Positions 1-13,395 of a stretch of DNA of 64,000 nucleotides are shown here, piece after piece. Every line of letters begins with the position of its first letter. Within the stretch, counting starts at the first letter, position 1. The stretch is from Centropus unirufus (taxonomy: Eukaryota; Chordata; Aves; Cuculiformes; Centropidae), in the NCBI GenBank assembly GCA_013397695.1, contig VYZI01000127.1, positions 1,956,860-2,020,859 of the forward strand, given 5' to 3'. The notes beneath the pieces are model-generated. The model was given only the letters and a program-made list of their open reading frames with translations, searched no databases and was not told the DNA's origin. A program made the position numbers and the translations under genes.

Positions 1-1571
1 CATGTCATCATAGATGCAATACACTTGTTTTGGATTGTTATGCTCTTTTCAGTCACTTTTGAAGTAACAAACAGTGTAGATTGATAATGAAAACGATTAG
101 ACAGAGAAAACTGATTTGCCCATAAGAGATTTAAGATTCTCAATCTTGTCATTTAAGCTTCCCCCAAGTCCTGAGCAGCACTGCAGACAAAGCCACAGAA
201 GTACCAAAGTAATTTTTTTTTTTACTTTGCGCTATCTCTCCTTATATGAGAGACATTTAACGAAAAACTGTCATTTACATAGACAAAGGTAGAATTCATC
301 AGTGAGGGGATCACTGGTGGCAATAATTTTTTTAAAGGATGTTAGGCAACATGATGGAAAATACATCTGGAGGTGGGAAGTCTCCCTTTTAGTTCATTTT
401 TTCGCTGAAGTGAATTTTTTTCTTTAAGATTTCAAATCCTGACTTAGATCTTGAGTAATGGCTTTGGATGAGTCACATTTTACTTCCAGTTTCCTCATCT
501 CTAGAAAGAGGAAGAGCGTAATTACTTTCAGTGCTCATAAATGGGTAGCGAAAAGTAACACATAAACAATTTGGAATCTCAGGTACATTAAAATACCTTG
601 AGGATATGTAGTAGTTCAAGGAAATGCATAGAGCAGTGGAACTGTCTGTGCCCGGGAAAGCCTTCATCTGAGGCCTGATGTTTCTGACCAAGTTCCGTAC
701 CAGGATAATCAGGGAATAGCCTGATCAAGTCTATCCCAAGGCCCAAGAAATGAGAAATTACATGGATGCAGATTTCTCTTTGTTACCGCTTCTCAGGACC
801 TCTGGGAGTTCTGGGGAGGAGCGGTTTCACCTGGCCTCTTGCAGTTTCATTTCCAGTCCCCTGCGATAATCTACGATATAGAAATACCCCAATATTTGTC
901 TCAGGTTTACCCATGCGTACAGAACAATCTGCAGCCATAACACCTGTCCTAATTTCAAGTGTGGAGTGATGGTGTTGATGATCTGGAATAACTGACACTT
1001 ATGGAACTTCTGGCCAAAAAGAAATCAAATTGCTACCAGTCCAGTTCTGTAGCACGTAGGCAGGCTGCTCTCACATGTAAAATCCACATGCATTTTTCTG
1101 GATGTGCTGTTCAAATGAGCCTATTTTAAGCTAGAATCAGGTCTGATGTTATCTAGCGCACATTGATTCACTGAAATTACTGTTTCATGGTCCTGGACAA
1201 ATAACATTATATAATAATCTAATAATCAACTTTTTTTTTTTTCTTTTTAACATCATGGATAATTAAGTGCTCATGAAATTAATTTTTTTACCAGTTGCTG
1301 AGGTGAGTGGAAGGAGGCAACAAGAGACAAGCTGGGAAATTATGTCAATGTATTCGTTTACCAGGGAAACCAAGTATTTGGCTGCAGTACTTCCACCTCG
1401 AGTGAAGTCCATCAAAAAACTCCAAGTCTTTCACATTTTCTTGTGGCCTCTGAGAAAAGCTACTGACATTAGAGAACAGCTTCTTCACCAGATGTTGCTA
1501 TGTAAAGAGATCCTCTCCGGCTGCATGGGGAACAGACTGCTGAAAAGAATTCACGAGCAAAGTGTCTCCAC

Positions 1572-1599
1572 AGCTAGCTAAACCCACTAGCTAGCTAAA
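1572..1599. repeat. Short direct duplication containing self-complementary GCTAGC
   Basis: The 11-mer AGCTAGCTAAA occurs at 1572-1582 and again at 1589-1599, separated by six bases. Each copy carries the palindrome GCTAGC. This is a local duplication with no evident function. Confidence 0.6.
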
Positions 1600-4146
1600 T
1601 CCGCCTTAATTCGTTGTTGAAGCCCATGGAGTTATTTGGATTTAGAAGGGATAACACAGCGCTCTATGTATTGAGTCCTGTGGATGTTTTTCTTTTTGCT
1701 TTCCCTTTCACTCCTTCGTTAGGAAGGAGGAAGGCTGTTAGAAAAAGAGGGTTGGAAGCTGTACAGATGTAATTGCTGCAGGGTCAGAGGTTTTCCTGCT
1801 AGGACTGTCTTTCTTGCTTATTTAGGAAAGGATTTAACCTTCTCCAATTATGCCTGAAAGGCATGTGAAGCCAGTCCTGGGTATAATGCCCCTGAATTCC
1901 TTGTGAGCCACTTGGCATCTGTGCAGGGCTTTGAAGGTTCATTACACCGAGAGTTCTGAAAGAGCTTCAAAACTAGCCATGATTGTATTAAACACCAAAT
2001 TGGATGGTCAGGGAATAGCCCTGGATTTCTCTTGACTCAAGGGATGATGGCAGGTGTCTGTATGTTTTATTAAGCTGGTAACCAACAGATGAACAGATTC
2101 AAAATATTTTCATATAATGTGCATAAACAAGCATAGTGAACTGGAGCCAATAGAACAATACTCATTTCTGGGACGTGAAGGCTTGGTTGATTAAGTAAGC
2201 CCCTGGATTTCTCTGCTGCTGTCACAGCTTTTGAATGCAAAAAACAGCCCATATTTTTGACGTGACAAGGATCCTGTCGCATCAGCTGGCCTAATGAAAA
2301 GTATTACCTAACCTTATTTACTTCAGCAAAAACCTGTATTCTAACTCGTGTAATCAGTCAGGAGTGAGATATCCCTTCTGCACATTCGCATGCCAGCAGG
2401 TTGAGAGCAGTTTGCATCCGCGCTATAAGAAGTGCTTCTTAACCTGGCAGAACAGAGAGGAGGGCATCTTTATCACAGAGAAGGGAGATCAGAAAGGCAG
2501 GCCGGAAAGATGTGCAGCAGGCACTCAGATTGGGGTATAGTCCCGGTAACAGCAGGTTCCACGGGCAAGTTCATATTGCCGACAGCTACAAGCCCTGGTT
2601 TTCCCTCATCATCATTCTCTGAGCAGAAAATGGCCAGGGTGTGTATCGAGCCAGAAGGGAGAAGTGCCCAAGGGGTAAGAAGATCTAGGGGTTAAAAGTA
2701 TTATAAGGCTTAGAAGGGTATGGTAAAGAATAAATAGAACTTCACAAAGAGAGCCATGGGAAAATAAGAGCCTTGCCTTTCCTTTTTGGAGCATCCTTTT
2801 CAAATCATTATTTATTCAGAGGAAAGGTGTTATTTTCTAAAACTCGCCACATTTTGATGAAATACAATTCTGTCCTAGAATCACGTGAGCATAAATTTAC
2901 GCAGCCACGTTGATGGATCCCCTTATTCATGCTGTCAGAGCTTTTCAAGAAGTGACGTCACGATACTCATCCAGAAAGGAGTGGGGAGCCTGCACAAACT
3001 GCTCAGCATGTTTTCGTACCCTGATGTGCTGCACAAGTGGGAGTCTTGCAGGTGGCTCTGTGGCTAGGTCAAAATGCTTTGTAGTAGGCCTACCTTTATG
3101 GTTAGCTGAACGTGAGGGAAGAGTCCTTTGGGATCATTTACTGGGAATTCACAGCCAGGGAGTGCCACATTTCACAGGCTCATCATGACCAATTTCTGCG
3201 TACAGACCACTGTGAGTAGCAAAGCAGTTCATATATAGGCAAGTTATACATGACAACAACATGACAGATTTCCATGAAACAAAGTAAATATTAATGTTTT
3301 TATTTTATGGGCCAGTGTTTTAGCTAGAAAAAAATTAAAAATTAATGGTTAATGTTGAAGTAGAGGGGTATCTGTCAACTTTTTCAAGTTATCTAAGAAA
3401 AGTGAAGGCTAATATTTGCAACCCGTCTGTTGACTGGGGCAAATATCTCAGGATTCTGGGAGGAGACTGTTACCATCCTCATAGTTAAGACACGCAAAGG
3501 TAGAAAGTGCTGGGAGCACTGAAAAACTTTACTGTCTGAGGTTTTGCCATGTGTACAGAAGAGTAAGTGGTCATAACACTGTCACAGGGGCCCAAAGGTC
3601 TACTCTTACTTACCCCAGCCAGGGACCGTCTCTGTAAATGAAGCATCCACAAACGAAAGTGAGTAGGGCAGAAGGGCAACTTGATGCCTGCCCTGTTTTT
3701 GTGAAACTACAAGCGTTTTATGGATGTACCTGCATTGGTGGCTGGTTACAGAGACAAACCTGCTCAAATCTGCTGGAGCCCTGGGTGAGTCCCAGCAGCT
3801 GCCAGCTCGGCCTAGCTGTCCCCGTGCTTGGAGGCAGTGATGGGTGAGAGAGGTGCTGCAGCAGCCAAGGTGTGCAGTCAAATTTTCACGTGAGGCAACT
3901 ATTAACTTCCAGTTAATTGACTGGGCATCCACTGGGATAGAGCTTGGCACTGACATTGTTACACAGATCCATCAACTTCTGGATCTTTGAAAGTGTCAGA
4001 TGCTGGCCTTTTCTTTTGCTCAGGTTATAGCCGAGTGAGCAAGCCAAAAGGGAAGTCCTAACAGATGAGCAAAAATCAGAACACACACTCTGTTCCAATT
4101 TATCAACACAGAGAATTATTTTGTCTGAAAAATGTGTTGCATATTT

Positions 4147-4168
4147 ATATATATATACACACATACAC
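4147..4168. repeat. Short TA/CA microsatellite
   Basis: An alternating TATATATA run passes directly into an interrupted ACACACATACAC run. It is short and is probably a length-variable microsatellite. Confidence 0.5.
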
Positions 4169-4800
4169 GCTTCACAAGTAGTATCTCTGTGTAGGTTGTG
4201 TGTTACTATGGTAGATAAAAAGGACTGCACTGTGCATTCATACTCAGTTCTTATTTCTCCCTTGTACTTTTAGATTCAGTGATGTAACCTATCCTGGATG
4301 TGCCTCTTTTTTAATCTGGATAAATATCTGCTAGGAATAATGGAGGCATGGCTGATTTTAAAAGGAGGTGGGGAATGGGCTCAATGACTTCTTGAAACTT
4401 ATTTTAGCTTCGTTTCCTAAATCTTATTCAAGTGTGTTAAGGTGTACTTAAATATTTATGAAAACACAAAGTATTAAAATGCACTAAAACATAAGACTGC
4501 ATCTTCAGATGGGGCAGGTCAGTTCTCCAAAACTCAAGTCAAAGGTTGAAAGTGTCTATTTTATATTAATCTAATGAGCAGTTACAATGACTTGGTGAGA
4601 TTTTGAGGGATTAGATAAAATCTACTATAATATTTCTTTTTAAATAAGGTAAATCAAGTAGCTGTACTTCTAATCCTAAGATCTGAATTCACACTGCTTT
4701 TTGTGGGAAGGTAAATATTTCTGGGATGATAGGGCTTCTAATATGTCTTTATACCATGTCTAACAAAATGAGCCTTGCCTCTCTACAAAGGTCAGCAGAA

Positions 4801-4919
4801 ATACTGAGGTATTCTGAGGTGTACTGAGGTATTCTGAGATATACTGAGGTATTTTGAGGTATAGTGAGGTATTTTGAGGTGTACTGAGGTATTCTGAGTA
4901 TACTGAGGTATACTGAGGT
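4801..4919. repeat. Minisatellite of about 12 units, 10-bp unit, 20-bp higher order
   Basis: Twelve consecutive units follow the pattern (A/G)TACTGAGGT or ATT(C/T)TGAGGT. The two unit types mostly alternate, giving a 20-bp dimer. One unit lacks a base (ATTCTGAGT), and the last two units are both of the TACTGAGGT type. The array ends at CAGTG. The regular structure is seen directly; no function is implied. Confidence 0.9.
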
Positions 4920-5737
4920 CAGTGTTCAGAATACATCCAGAGAAGTGAACCTATACCTCATTTCTAGTCAAAACAATACACTGAAAACCTGGATCTCAAA
5001 TTTCATGTGCTCACAACTTGAAGATGACAGGAGAGAGACACATCAATTTGTGATGAAAAAACATTTCTATTATATGACATGGCAAGAGATTTTTCCAAGT
5101 GGTGTTTGAAATCTTGCCATATCTACAACTTTTATGATGGTTAAATTCTTTACATGAAAGATCAGCCTTTTTACTGAGACTTTTTCTTCACTGTTCATTC
5201 ATAAAAGGGTCAGGTCACCTGCTCAACTGATGCTACGTAGACCTCTCCTTTAAACCTGATAGCAAACACCAGGGAGGTCAAAAGAAACACTGGGATGACA
5301 AATTGCATGGATTTCCATTTCCGGCCTGGGAATATACAGTTTTCATAAGGTTAATCAATTACCTATGTGGCTGGATTCCTCTGTCCCGCTGATGTGATTC
5401 CCCCTATAGGATTTAGCCTGTTATCAGTAACAGAGAAGATCATAATTACTCTTGCAATTCAAAATCACAGCAAATTTGTGGGGCAACTCTGGTCAGTGAA
5501 AATGTATGGATGTGAGGTTTGGAAACCTTAATAACATTCGCTCTGCTGCCTTACACTTTGCTAGCTATAGGGAAAGAGCAAGCAGATAAATAACCCTTTA
5601 TATTGCTGTAGAGCTACATGACCCAGAAATTATGTGTGTTATAGGCATAGGAAGAGTCCTCACTCCCTTTCATTTCTTTTTGTAAGAAAGTCAATAGTTT
5701 TGGGATTCCCAGTATGAGGACAAGGTGAATGAACTTA
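4920..5737. other. Non-coding stretch, nothing recognised
   Basis: Ordinary AT-leaning DNA between the minisatellite and a CR1 fragment. No coding, RNA or repeat feature was recognised. Confidence 0.5.
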
Positions 5738-6150
5738 GGCAAGTCCAGCAGAGAATTGTCAAGATGGTAGGAGGGCTGGAGTGCATGACCTGTGAGGAAA
5801 GGCTGAGGAAACTGGACTAGTTTGGCCCCAAGAACAAAAGTTTTAGGGGACCTAGCAGCAGCCTTAAAGTACTGAAGAGGAGATTACTGATACAACCCCA
5901 GTGTACGGCAGGAGAATGAGAAACAGTGCTCATAAATCGAGATAGGGCAGGTTTCAATAGAAATTTCTCATCTATGAGGGCAATAAAGCATTGGAACAGG
6001 AGATTGCTTGGAGAAATAATGGAATCTCTGTTCTTGGAGATTTTCAAGAACTGGCTGGACAAAGCCCAGAGAAACCTGGTCAGAAATCAGTGTTGAGACG
6101 TCTTTGAGCAGGAGATTGGAGAAAATAACTCTCCTGGTCTGTAATTCTAA
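5738..6150 (+). mobile_element. Old 5'-truncated CR1 LINE fragment
   Basis: The sequence follows the CR1 3' region in sense orientation. It contains the stretch equivalent to 'hundred-odd base tail of ORF2': a block reading CAGAGAATTGTCAAGATGG, then GAGGAAAGGCTGAGGAAACTG near 5797-5817, and a TTGGAGATTTTCAAGAACTGG block near 6035-6057. The 3' end (GAGCAGGAGATTGGA and onward) is strongly diverged and the terminal ATTCTATGATTCT motif is not clear. Many indels and substitutions point to an old insertion. It is non-functional. Confidence 0.85.
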
Positions 6151-9100
6151 TGTGTTCCAAAATCAACAGTTGTAGGGACCAGATCTTGGCACTGAAATAC
6201 GACTCTATTTAGCCCTTAAATCCCACATCCTGCAGTGCATGAGCAGCCAAACTCATTATCTAGTGTCTGTTACTGCATGAACAGTGTCTAAGATTGGCTA
6301 GTTTAGATGCTACAGCAAAGCCAGCTCTTCAATCGTCAACAGTCTCACTGCAACCCACCTACATTTCATTTTAATCTTGGTTACCAATCTACTGAGTTCC
6401 TTTTTCAGACATTTGTTGCTTCTAATGATACATATCTGCAGCTCAACTGTTTGTAGCTTTCTTTGAAAATGACTTCTGTCTTTGTTCAGGTGTCTGGGTA
6501 GAGCAATCTACCTACACTCTGCCTGGCAGTGCAAGACATAAAACACACTTGCCGGGCACCAGCCGGGGGTCTGACAGGGTGCATTGGCAAACCGGGCTGT
6601 CTGTGACTTGATCAAAGAATTTTAGCAAACAGTTGAACTTTTTAACAAGTGTTTGCAGTATATTGCAAGTTCTAAGACAGATTGGTTAGATGCAAACAAG
6701 CACTCTCTAAATTCTCTTACACACCCAATAATAGTCCCATCAGCCTTCAAACTTGTACTACATGGAAATTTTCAGCGTCTTATTCCCTGAAGACAAAATG
6801 AGATAGATAAACATGTCAGTTGCTGAAGGACAACATTTCCGTTGCAAGATGATTTTCCAAGTAATGTTGGAAATACTGCCATATGTGAAGCTTCGGTGAC
6901 AATTAAATTAAGTTGATGGACTAAGTTAGGCTTTCAGTTTATGTGAAAACAATAATAATAATATTGCATTGCACTTATAAACTATGTTCCACTTCAGGCT
7001 CTCTAAATCAATTTGCAAGCAATTACTTTAAAATACCGCTATGTGTATTGCTACCCATGCATTATAGATGGGAAAGAAATCACAGAAAGTGTCAAAATGC
7101 CTACAGGTGTAGAAGAAGCCTTGATCTAACTAGAAGTTGCATCCAAATCCCCAGAGTGCTAGTCCTCTCCTTTCATTAAAAGATGACACGTCTTTCCACA
7201 TCCCTGCCTTTTTCTTACATTTATTTTGTTCCTCTTAAGGTTCATGCTTTATACAACCATCTTTCTACTTCTCTCCCTTAAATCATTTCTTAGGTGTGAG
7301 TGCTATACATCTGGCATAGCAAATATTGTGTGCTGCTTACTATGAAGTCTATGCCAGCTATAATTAATTACCAAATTCTTCTTTCAGTGAAGTTCATGGA
7401 AGTTTGAGCACGGCATCAAGTGAGACAGGTCCAACATTAGCAAATGCTGAAAGTGTGAGGAGGTGGAAGGGCTGTTTGGTACAGAAGGGAATCAAACCAT
7501 GATGATCATGTGTCTGGGTGAGTGAACAGACCATGTTTGTCCCGTACCCAGTGCCCTTAAGACAAGAACCAGAATGCAAAATGAAGTTAATTATACAAAT
7601 GCTCCGGCAACTGACTTTGGTGGTTACATGTGGTTTTGATAAAAGACTTCCCAGATCCAAGAGACAAAACTGAATTCAGATACTTACACAACAGCAAATC
7701 ACAACCAGATTTGCAATTGTCCCACCTTCCCAGTGAGCTGATCCCAAAATCTCTACCTTGATGCCCCAAACCTTGGGAAAGCAGGGATTCAAACCCAGAT
7801 GCAGGCATCGCAATCCAGACCCAGAGTCAAACATCTGTAGGATGTTTTGCACTAGAGCATGTTTATTAGAGTACCTTTCTCTGAAAAAAAAAACAGCTAC
7901 CAAAGTTCTTTCTAAGCCCAAACTGTGTTCCTTTCACAAGCTATTAGCAACACTCAGGAGAAAACTAAGAAATAAGTTGAAGGTGATCTTTTTTTTGAGA
8001 CAGCCCCCTATTAACCATTCAAGTATTCAAGTGGCTGGAAAGATATGAGAGCAAATGTACAATTTGTTGTTTGCATGGAGCATATTGGTAGAACTGCTTG
8101 TGTAGTTGCACTACTTGTGTAGGTGCACCACCATCCCTGCTGCCCTGGCTCATCCTGGGCAAACAGGGTTTCATTTTGGTTTAAGTAAGGACGTGGAAAA
8201 TTTCAGATTTGCTATAAAAGTGGGAAAACTCATTGGAGTTAAATATACATGGAGCTCCTCTGATATCTCTGCTCCATGGCCTACAGCGTGAGAAGGGCAA
8301 GAAATGTGTCAGCATGAGTGTGGGCTCAGCTTAGACTCTGCTCAAGAACGTAGGAGGAAACAGAAACTTAACTGACAATAAAATTTTCCAAAGGGCTAAT
8401 CTACGAAAAGAAAACTGTTAGTCATAAACAAGTCTCATCTAGAGATGATGTGCTAAGCTAGGTCAGTGAAAAATCTGTAGGGGCAGCTGGAGGCACAGCT
8501 GAGTGATGGGCACAGTGCAGCACCAGCAAGAAGTCTGCTCTGCCCCTAGTTCAGAGTGGGGCTTCTGGCAAGGGATCTCATTGCTACTTGTGTCAGCCTC
8601 CTTGTCTATTCAATTAGGCCAGTGTTACCCTTAGTACAGTCATAAAGTGTTAGAGCTTGTAGGACACTATGCAGTTCTCAGAAGAAAGACTATTCCAGTT
8701 CCTAATATGTTTTATAAAGGAAATGACGAAATCCATAAAGTAGATGGCTGCCCCAACTCTATTTTTTTCTCCAGATTTATGGCTAGGTGGGTGAATAGAC
8801 CATGTGTGTCCTTCTTCCCAAAGCAGGCTTATATGCAAGTGTTTCTTTGGCTGATAGAGCATCGGACCCACTACTCTCTCTCAATGCACAGTTTCCTCTT
8901 ATTCCTCTTGAGCATCAGATCTCCTGAGCTAAAAGGGTGATTTGTTTTCTCTCACAAACCACAGTCAAAACAATTTACCTACCTACATCTGCATGAAGAT
9001 TTTGGCTTATTGTTTCTCTGCCACTATTTTGGAATTCTACACACACACAAAAGATCCACTATTTTTTTCCTAATCCTAACTTACAAATAAAAATAATTTA

Positions 9101-11058
9101 TTGCTAAGTCCTTTAAATAGCTTAATGATAGTCCCTTACAAAAGGTGAAAAGCACTGGTGCTGAGTTTTTGACTTAAGCTCCATCTGAGGAACTGTTAGC
9201 AAAGTACAGTGACTGGTTTTAGTAGTGAAGGATAAGAGATATTTTTTGTCCCTATATGAAGAAGAAACACTTGGCCAGACCCCACAGGCCGGAGAGAATG
9301 CGACAGCAGAGTGTTTCAGAAGGAGACATTCCATGGGTACCACTGACGTGATTCAAACTGCAGTTAACTATCCCTGCTATCCCAAAATACAGGTGCACGT
9401 GCGTTTGGGAATGAGATGGGTATCAAATTACAAAATGAGCCACTCCACAGGCTTGTTTTACCCTTTCAATTACGCAAGCACGTTTGTGACTCAGCATCTA
9501 CACGAGTCTGCTCTCCACTGACAAGACTAATCCCTTCTGCAGCTGAGTCAGTCAGAGCAGCCCTTTTCAACGTGATGAATTCAGCAGGCATCCACAGTAT
9601 GAAATAGATTGTGAAGCCTTTATTCTTCGTGCAGTTACCTATGTGAGATAGAGTAAATGCATTTTAAAGGGGAATAATCTTCAGCTCATCTTCATGCAGG
9701 GAACTAATTAAATGAGGGAGAGCAAAGTCATGGGATTACACTGATTTGTGTTCACAGGCTTTTAACTAAAAGAGAGTAGTTTTCCTTTTCAATAGCATTT
9801 TTTGTTGCTAATGTAGTGTGTTGATCTCTTGCTTACGAAAATCATCCAGCAACTTGCTGAATTTGCAGTTGTAGTTGAGAATTAGTTTCTTTCATTTTCT
9901 TTGACTTTTCTTTTGAGGGTTGCAAACAATTTCCTACATTTTAGAGTGTGACAAGGATGGAGGTGTCATGCCAGTGACAGGTAGTCACAGGCGCGTGCAT
10001 ACGTTGGCATTGTAATCTCTGCCCCAGCCTGTTTTTTGGAATGCTGACTTTTTTGCTGGTACATCTGGAACCAAACTCAATCTTTTCTCACCCCTTCAGG
10101 CTTGATCCTTTTGAGGGGCCAAGTATGAATGACCGATGTCAATGCTCTTAGCATTTGAAATACCTAACACTTAACATCCCTAGGACAAAACCTCTAGGGT
10201 GCTTTTGGAGCTGAAAGTGAAGAACCCACTGAGTACATTGCACTTCCCTCTCTGTTTGTAAGAAATATATCCCATTAGTCCAGCTGAAAAACGGGTATCT
10301 TTATGCCCATGCCCAGAGGCAAACCTCACCAATAGCCACGTTTACACACTTATTTGGTACCCCAAGAATCCCGCTCTGAGGCCATGAAGGAGGACCCACT
10401 GGGTGAACTACAGTACAAACACTGTAGGAGAACACCTTAGCCAAGAGGAGCTTGTCATTAAGTTATGCGAGGCTGTCAAAGGCTGAGAAAAGAGAACAGA
10501 GAGGTATGTTTTGCAGTTTTTTTTTATTTCATACTGAAGGCTTTTCCAAAACATCAAAAAATGGGTTTTAATACACAGCCATACATGAATACCAAATTGT
10601 CTCTTCTTCACAACAGCTATTCTGAGAGATGTATCAGCTGTCTGCTACATGATCTACACACATCCTGTTGGGGCTCCAGATCACAGTCCCAGCACTGTCA
10701 TTTTTCACAATGACTGGTGCTTTTCATAAAGGCCCTGTCTCTGCAACCATTTGAGCGTGTGAGTTTTGCAGCTTTAATTGTCTAAAACACCATGCAGTCA
10801 AACATGGTACAGATAATTATTTTCAAACATTTACAAAGAAAAGCATATACAAACTAAGTGAAATACAGAATCTTAAAATGAAAAAGAAGAAGAAGATATG
10901 TTACTTAAAAGCAACAGCAAAAAGAAATGCCATTTAAAATGCTTACTTAAGAATTTCCAGGTTTAGGTGATTTCTGAGTGCATCAGTTTGACAAAACCTT
11001 CTTCTGCAATTTTTAGGATTTTCTCCAGGTTAAGGTTTCTCTGTCTGCATTAAGCCAA

Positions 11059-11088
11059 GGAGGCGGGGAGGGGAGCAGGGGGGAGCGG
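11059..11088 (+). other. G-rich tract with G-quadruplex potential
   Basis: A dense G-rich run contains G-tracts of 4, 4 and 6 bases separated by one to four bases, flanked by GG pairs. Splitting the six-base tract gives four runs of at least three G. It stands alone in AT-rich surroundings. Quadruplex formation is inferred only. Confidence 0.4.
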
Positions 11089-13331
11089 TATTACAATCTA
11101 AAACAGATAAAATCTTTCGGCTGTGCTCCTTGCATATGTTTGCTTTTCAAAATCAACAGTTCTCTCAGGCTCTCAAATCACATGCCAAAATGCATAGATG
11201 AGATTGGGATGACTATCACCATACATTACTAACATCGACCAGTCCTGAATATAAATAACTCTCCAGTGGCTTATTCCTTGCCGGGTCTCAGCACTCTGGG
11301 TTTACTTTTTTATTTTGAGGATCTGGTAAAAGAAACAATTTTCAGCTTGTGACAAACAAGACATTCCCAAGAATGAAACCAGCAAGGACGATGATATTTA
11401 TCTTGAGTTACCAAGAGCTATGCTTTGAATATATAAAATTCTCTGTGATGCTTGGTGTTGTGAAAAATTGTGTCCTGTCTGCCTTAATTGCAATAAAAAA
11501 GCGGTGCTGTGATAAAGCTGAAAGTGAGATTCACTGCATAGCCTTATTTGTGAAAGCTTTACCTTTACAGTCAATATAAGAGGCTTATGTACATTTCTTA
11601 TTTCAGATGAGGAAGTTCCCAACTCAAGTTGAGAAACAAGTGGTTAAGTGGCAGTTACTGGTTTGTGCTTCCTAGAAATACATGGAAGGAACAGTTATAT
11701 TCCTCCTGTAATGATGCTAGTTTCCTAAACGTCCATTGCTGGCCTCTCTCACCTTTGCTCTGTGCCCCACTAGCAATCCACAGCCTGAAATTTCATACCA
11801 TGAATTAGTACAATGTACACCAAATACATGAGTTGATGGCTCCCTGATATCGGTGACTCCATGCTTCTCCTGCTAGTACTTTTGAGTCTCATGAACTGAC
11901 CCGATGTGCATTAACAGATGGGTTTTGTCATTGTGTGGAATACAGAAGATTGATTGTTGTCAAGATAAGGGTGATGATGCCAATGACCTCTGTGCTTACT
12001 GCAGAATTTTGTGAAATGATGAATACTTGTGTACGTGCATGTAGGGGAAAAGCTGGAAAGGGAAAAGGCCACTTACAGATAGGCTTGCTTGTACCGAACA
12101 TTTTTAAGTACCATTCTGAAGAACTCAGTAGTTTTCAAGCATGATACTTACGTGGCAGATAAAAAAAGAAACAGCTGCATTAAGCAGCTTCAAGATTCAG
12201 ACATACAAGAAGCAAAGTCACCTCCTCTGTCCATACGCTTCCCTGCCTACAGAAAGAAGACAGGGATATGATATAGAGGTCAAATCAATGGTCAAAGCAA
12301 TTTCTTCTAATTCAAGCTTGTGTACGTCTCTGATATCTTCTCTAGAGCCTACTTAAATATGTATCTTTCAGTGTCACTACTTTCTTATACCTTCTTGAAC
12401 ACAATGAATAGCCACATTAGCTGCGACAGTTTGTCTCAGGTGAATGAAGGAAAGACACTCAAAGAGCAGTGTGAGCAGAACACAGCAGCATCTTGCATAG
12501 TCCTGTAATCTTCCCTAGTTTTGTTGCATTTATTATTGTAACTTCATTTTATTTCAAAACCTTTCTCATTACAAAAACATCCGGGGACAAAACCAAGTTC
12601 AGTTCACCTGGCAGACTATTAACAGCTCTATTTTTAGCCTGAAGGAATAACTAATCACATTAGTGGAAGGGCTTTTATTTTCAAAGCAATGGCTTTGAAG
12701 TAGAGAACTTCACTCTAAACAGTAAGTGAGAGCTGCATCTCCCAGATCTCTGTGGTGCTCTTGGTAGAGGTGCTCCACGTTCTCTGTCTGCATCGTATTT
12801 CTCAGATCACCACATTATTTCAGAGCCTCATCTGTAAGCGCTGTGCTAGTGACCCCTGCTGTGGCCTTACTTTTCGGGTGACCCTACATGATAGCCAGAA
12901 ATTCTCCATGGCATTTAAAGGGAGCTAATTAAATTGAGGCCCACACCTAAGGCACGGGGCTGTTACTCATACGGAGTAATACGTAACACATACGGAGGAA
13001 GGAATAGTGCATGATGGTAATATTCACAACCATCTGGTGGAGTGAAAAGCTACTACATGAAAACTGTGCTCCATAAACTGCTCCTAGTGAAGGGACCATT
13101 AGTGCAGGTCACAGATCTACTCTGTTTGAGAGAGAAGGGTTGAATACAAAGTCATTTAACCTCATCAGGACTTTTAGGTTTTCAATCTCTCATCATGAAA
13201 AGTCAAGTGCCACAAAATAAATACATTATTTTCGAAATGCTTTAAGGAGTTTTAATAAAGCTCAGTGCTTAAACTTGTGGCATATTATGCAACACAAACA
13301 AAAAATATCCTCCAAACATTGAAACTGACAT

Positions 13332-13395
13332 AAGATCTGATTTGCAATCTAAAAAAGATTGATTGAATTTTAAAAAGATCTGATTTTCAATCTAA
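13332..13395. repeat. 21-bp imperfect direct duplication, 43-bp spacing
   Basis: AAGATCTGATTTGCAATCTAA at 13332-13352 recurs at 13375-13395 with one substitution (G to T). The interval between them contains GATTGA, which is complementary to the TCAATC inside the second copy, so a small hairpin is possible. It is probably a local duplication. Confidence 0.6.

Larger units (their letters stand above)
1..4800. other. Non-coding stretch, no gene recognised
   Basis: No open frame in this stretch resembles a known protein, and none has the flanking splice signals together with codon bias expected of an exon. Stop codons are frequent in all frames and the longest frames are about 100 codons. Only short simple-sequence features, listed separately, stand out. 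Intron or intergenic status cannot be decided from the sequence alone. Confidence 0.6.
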
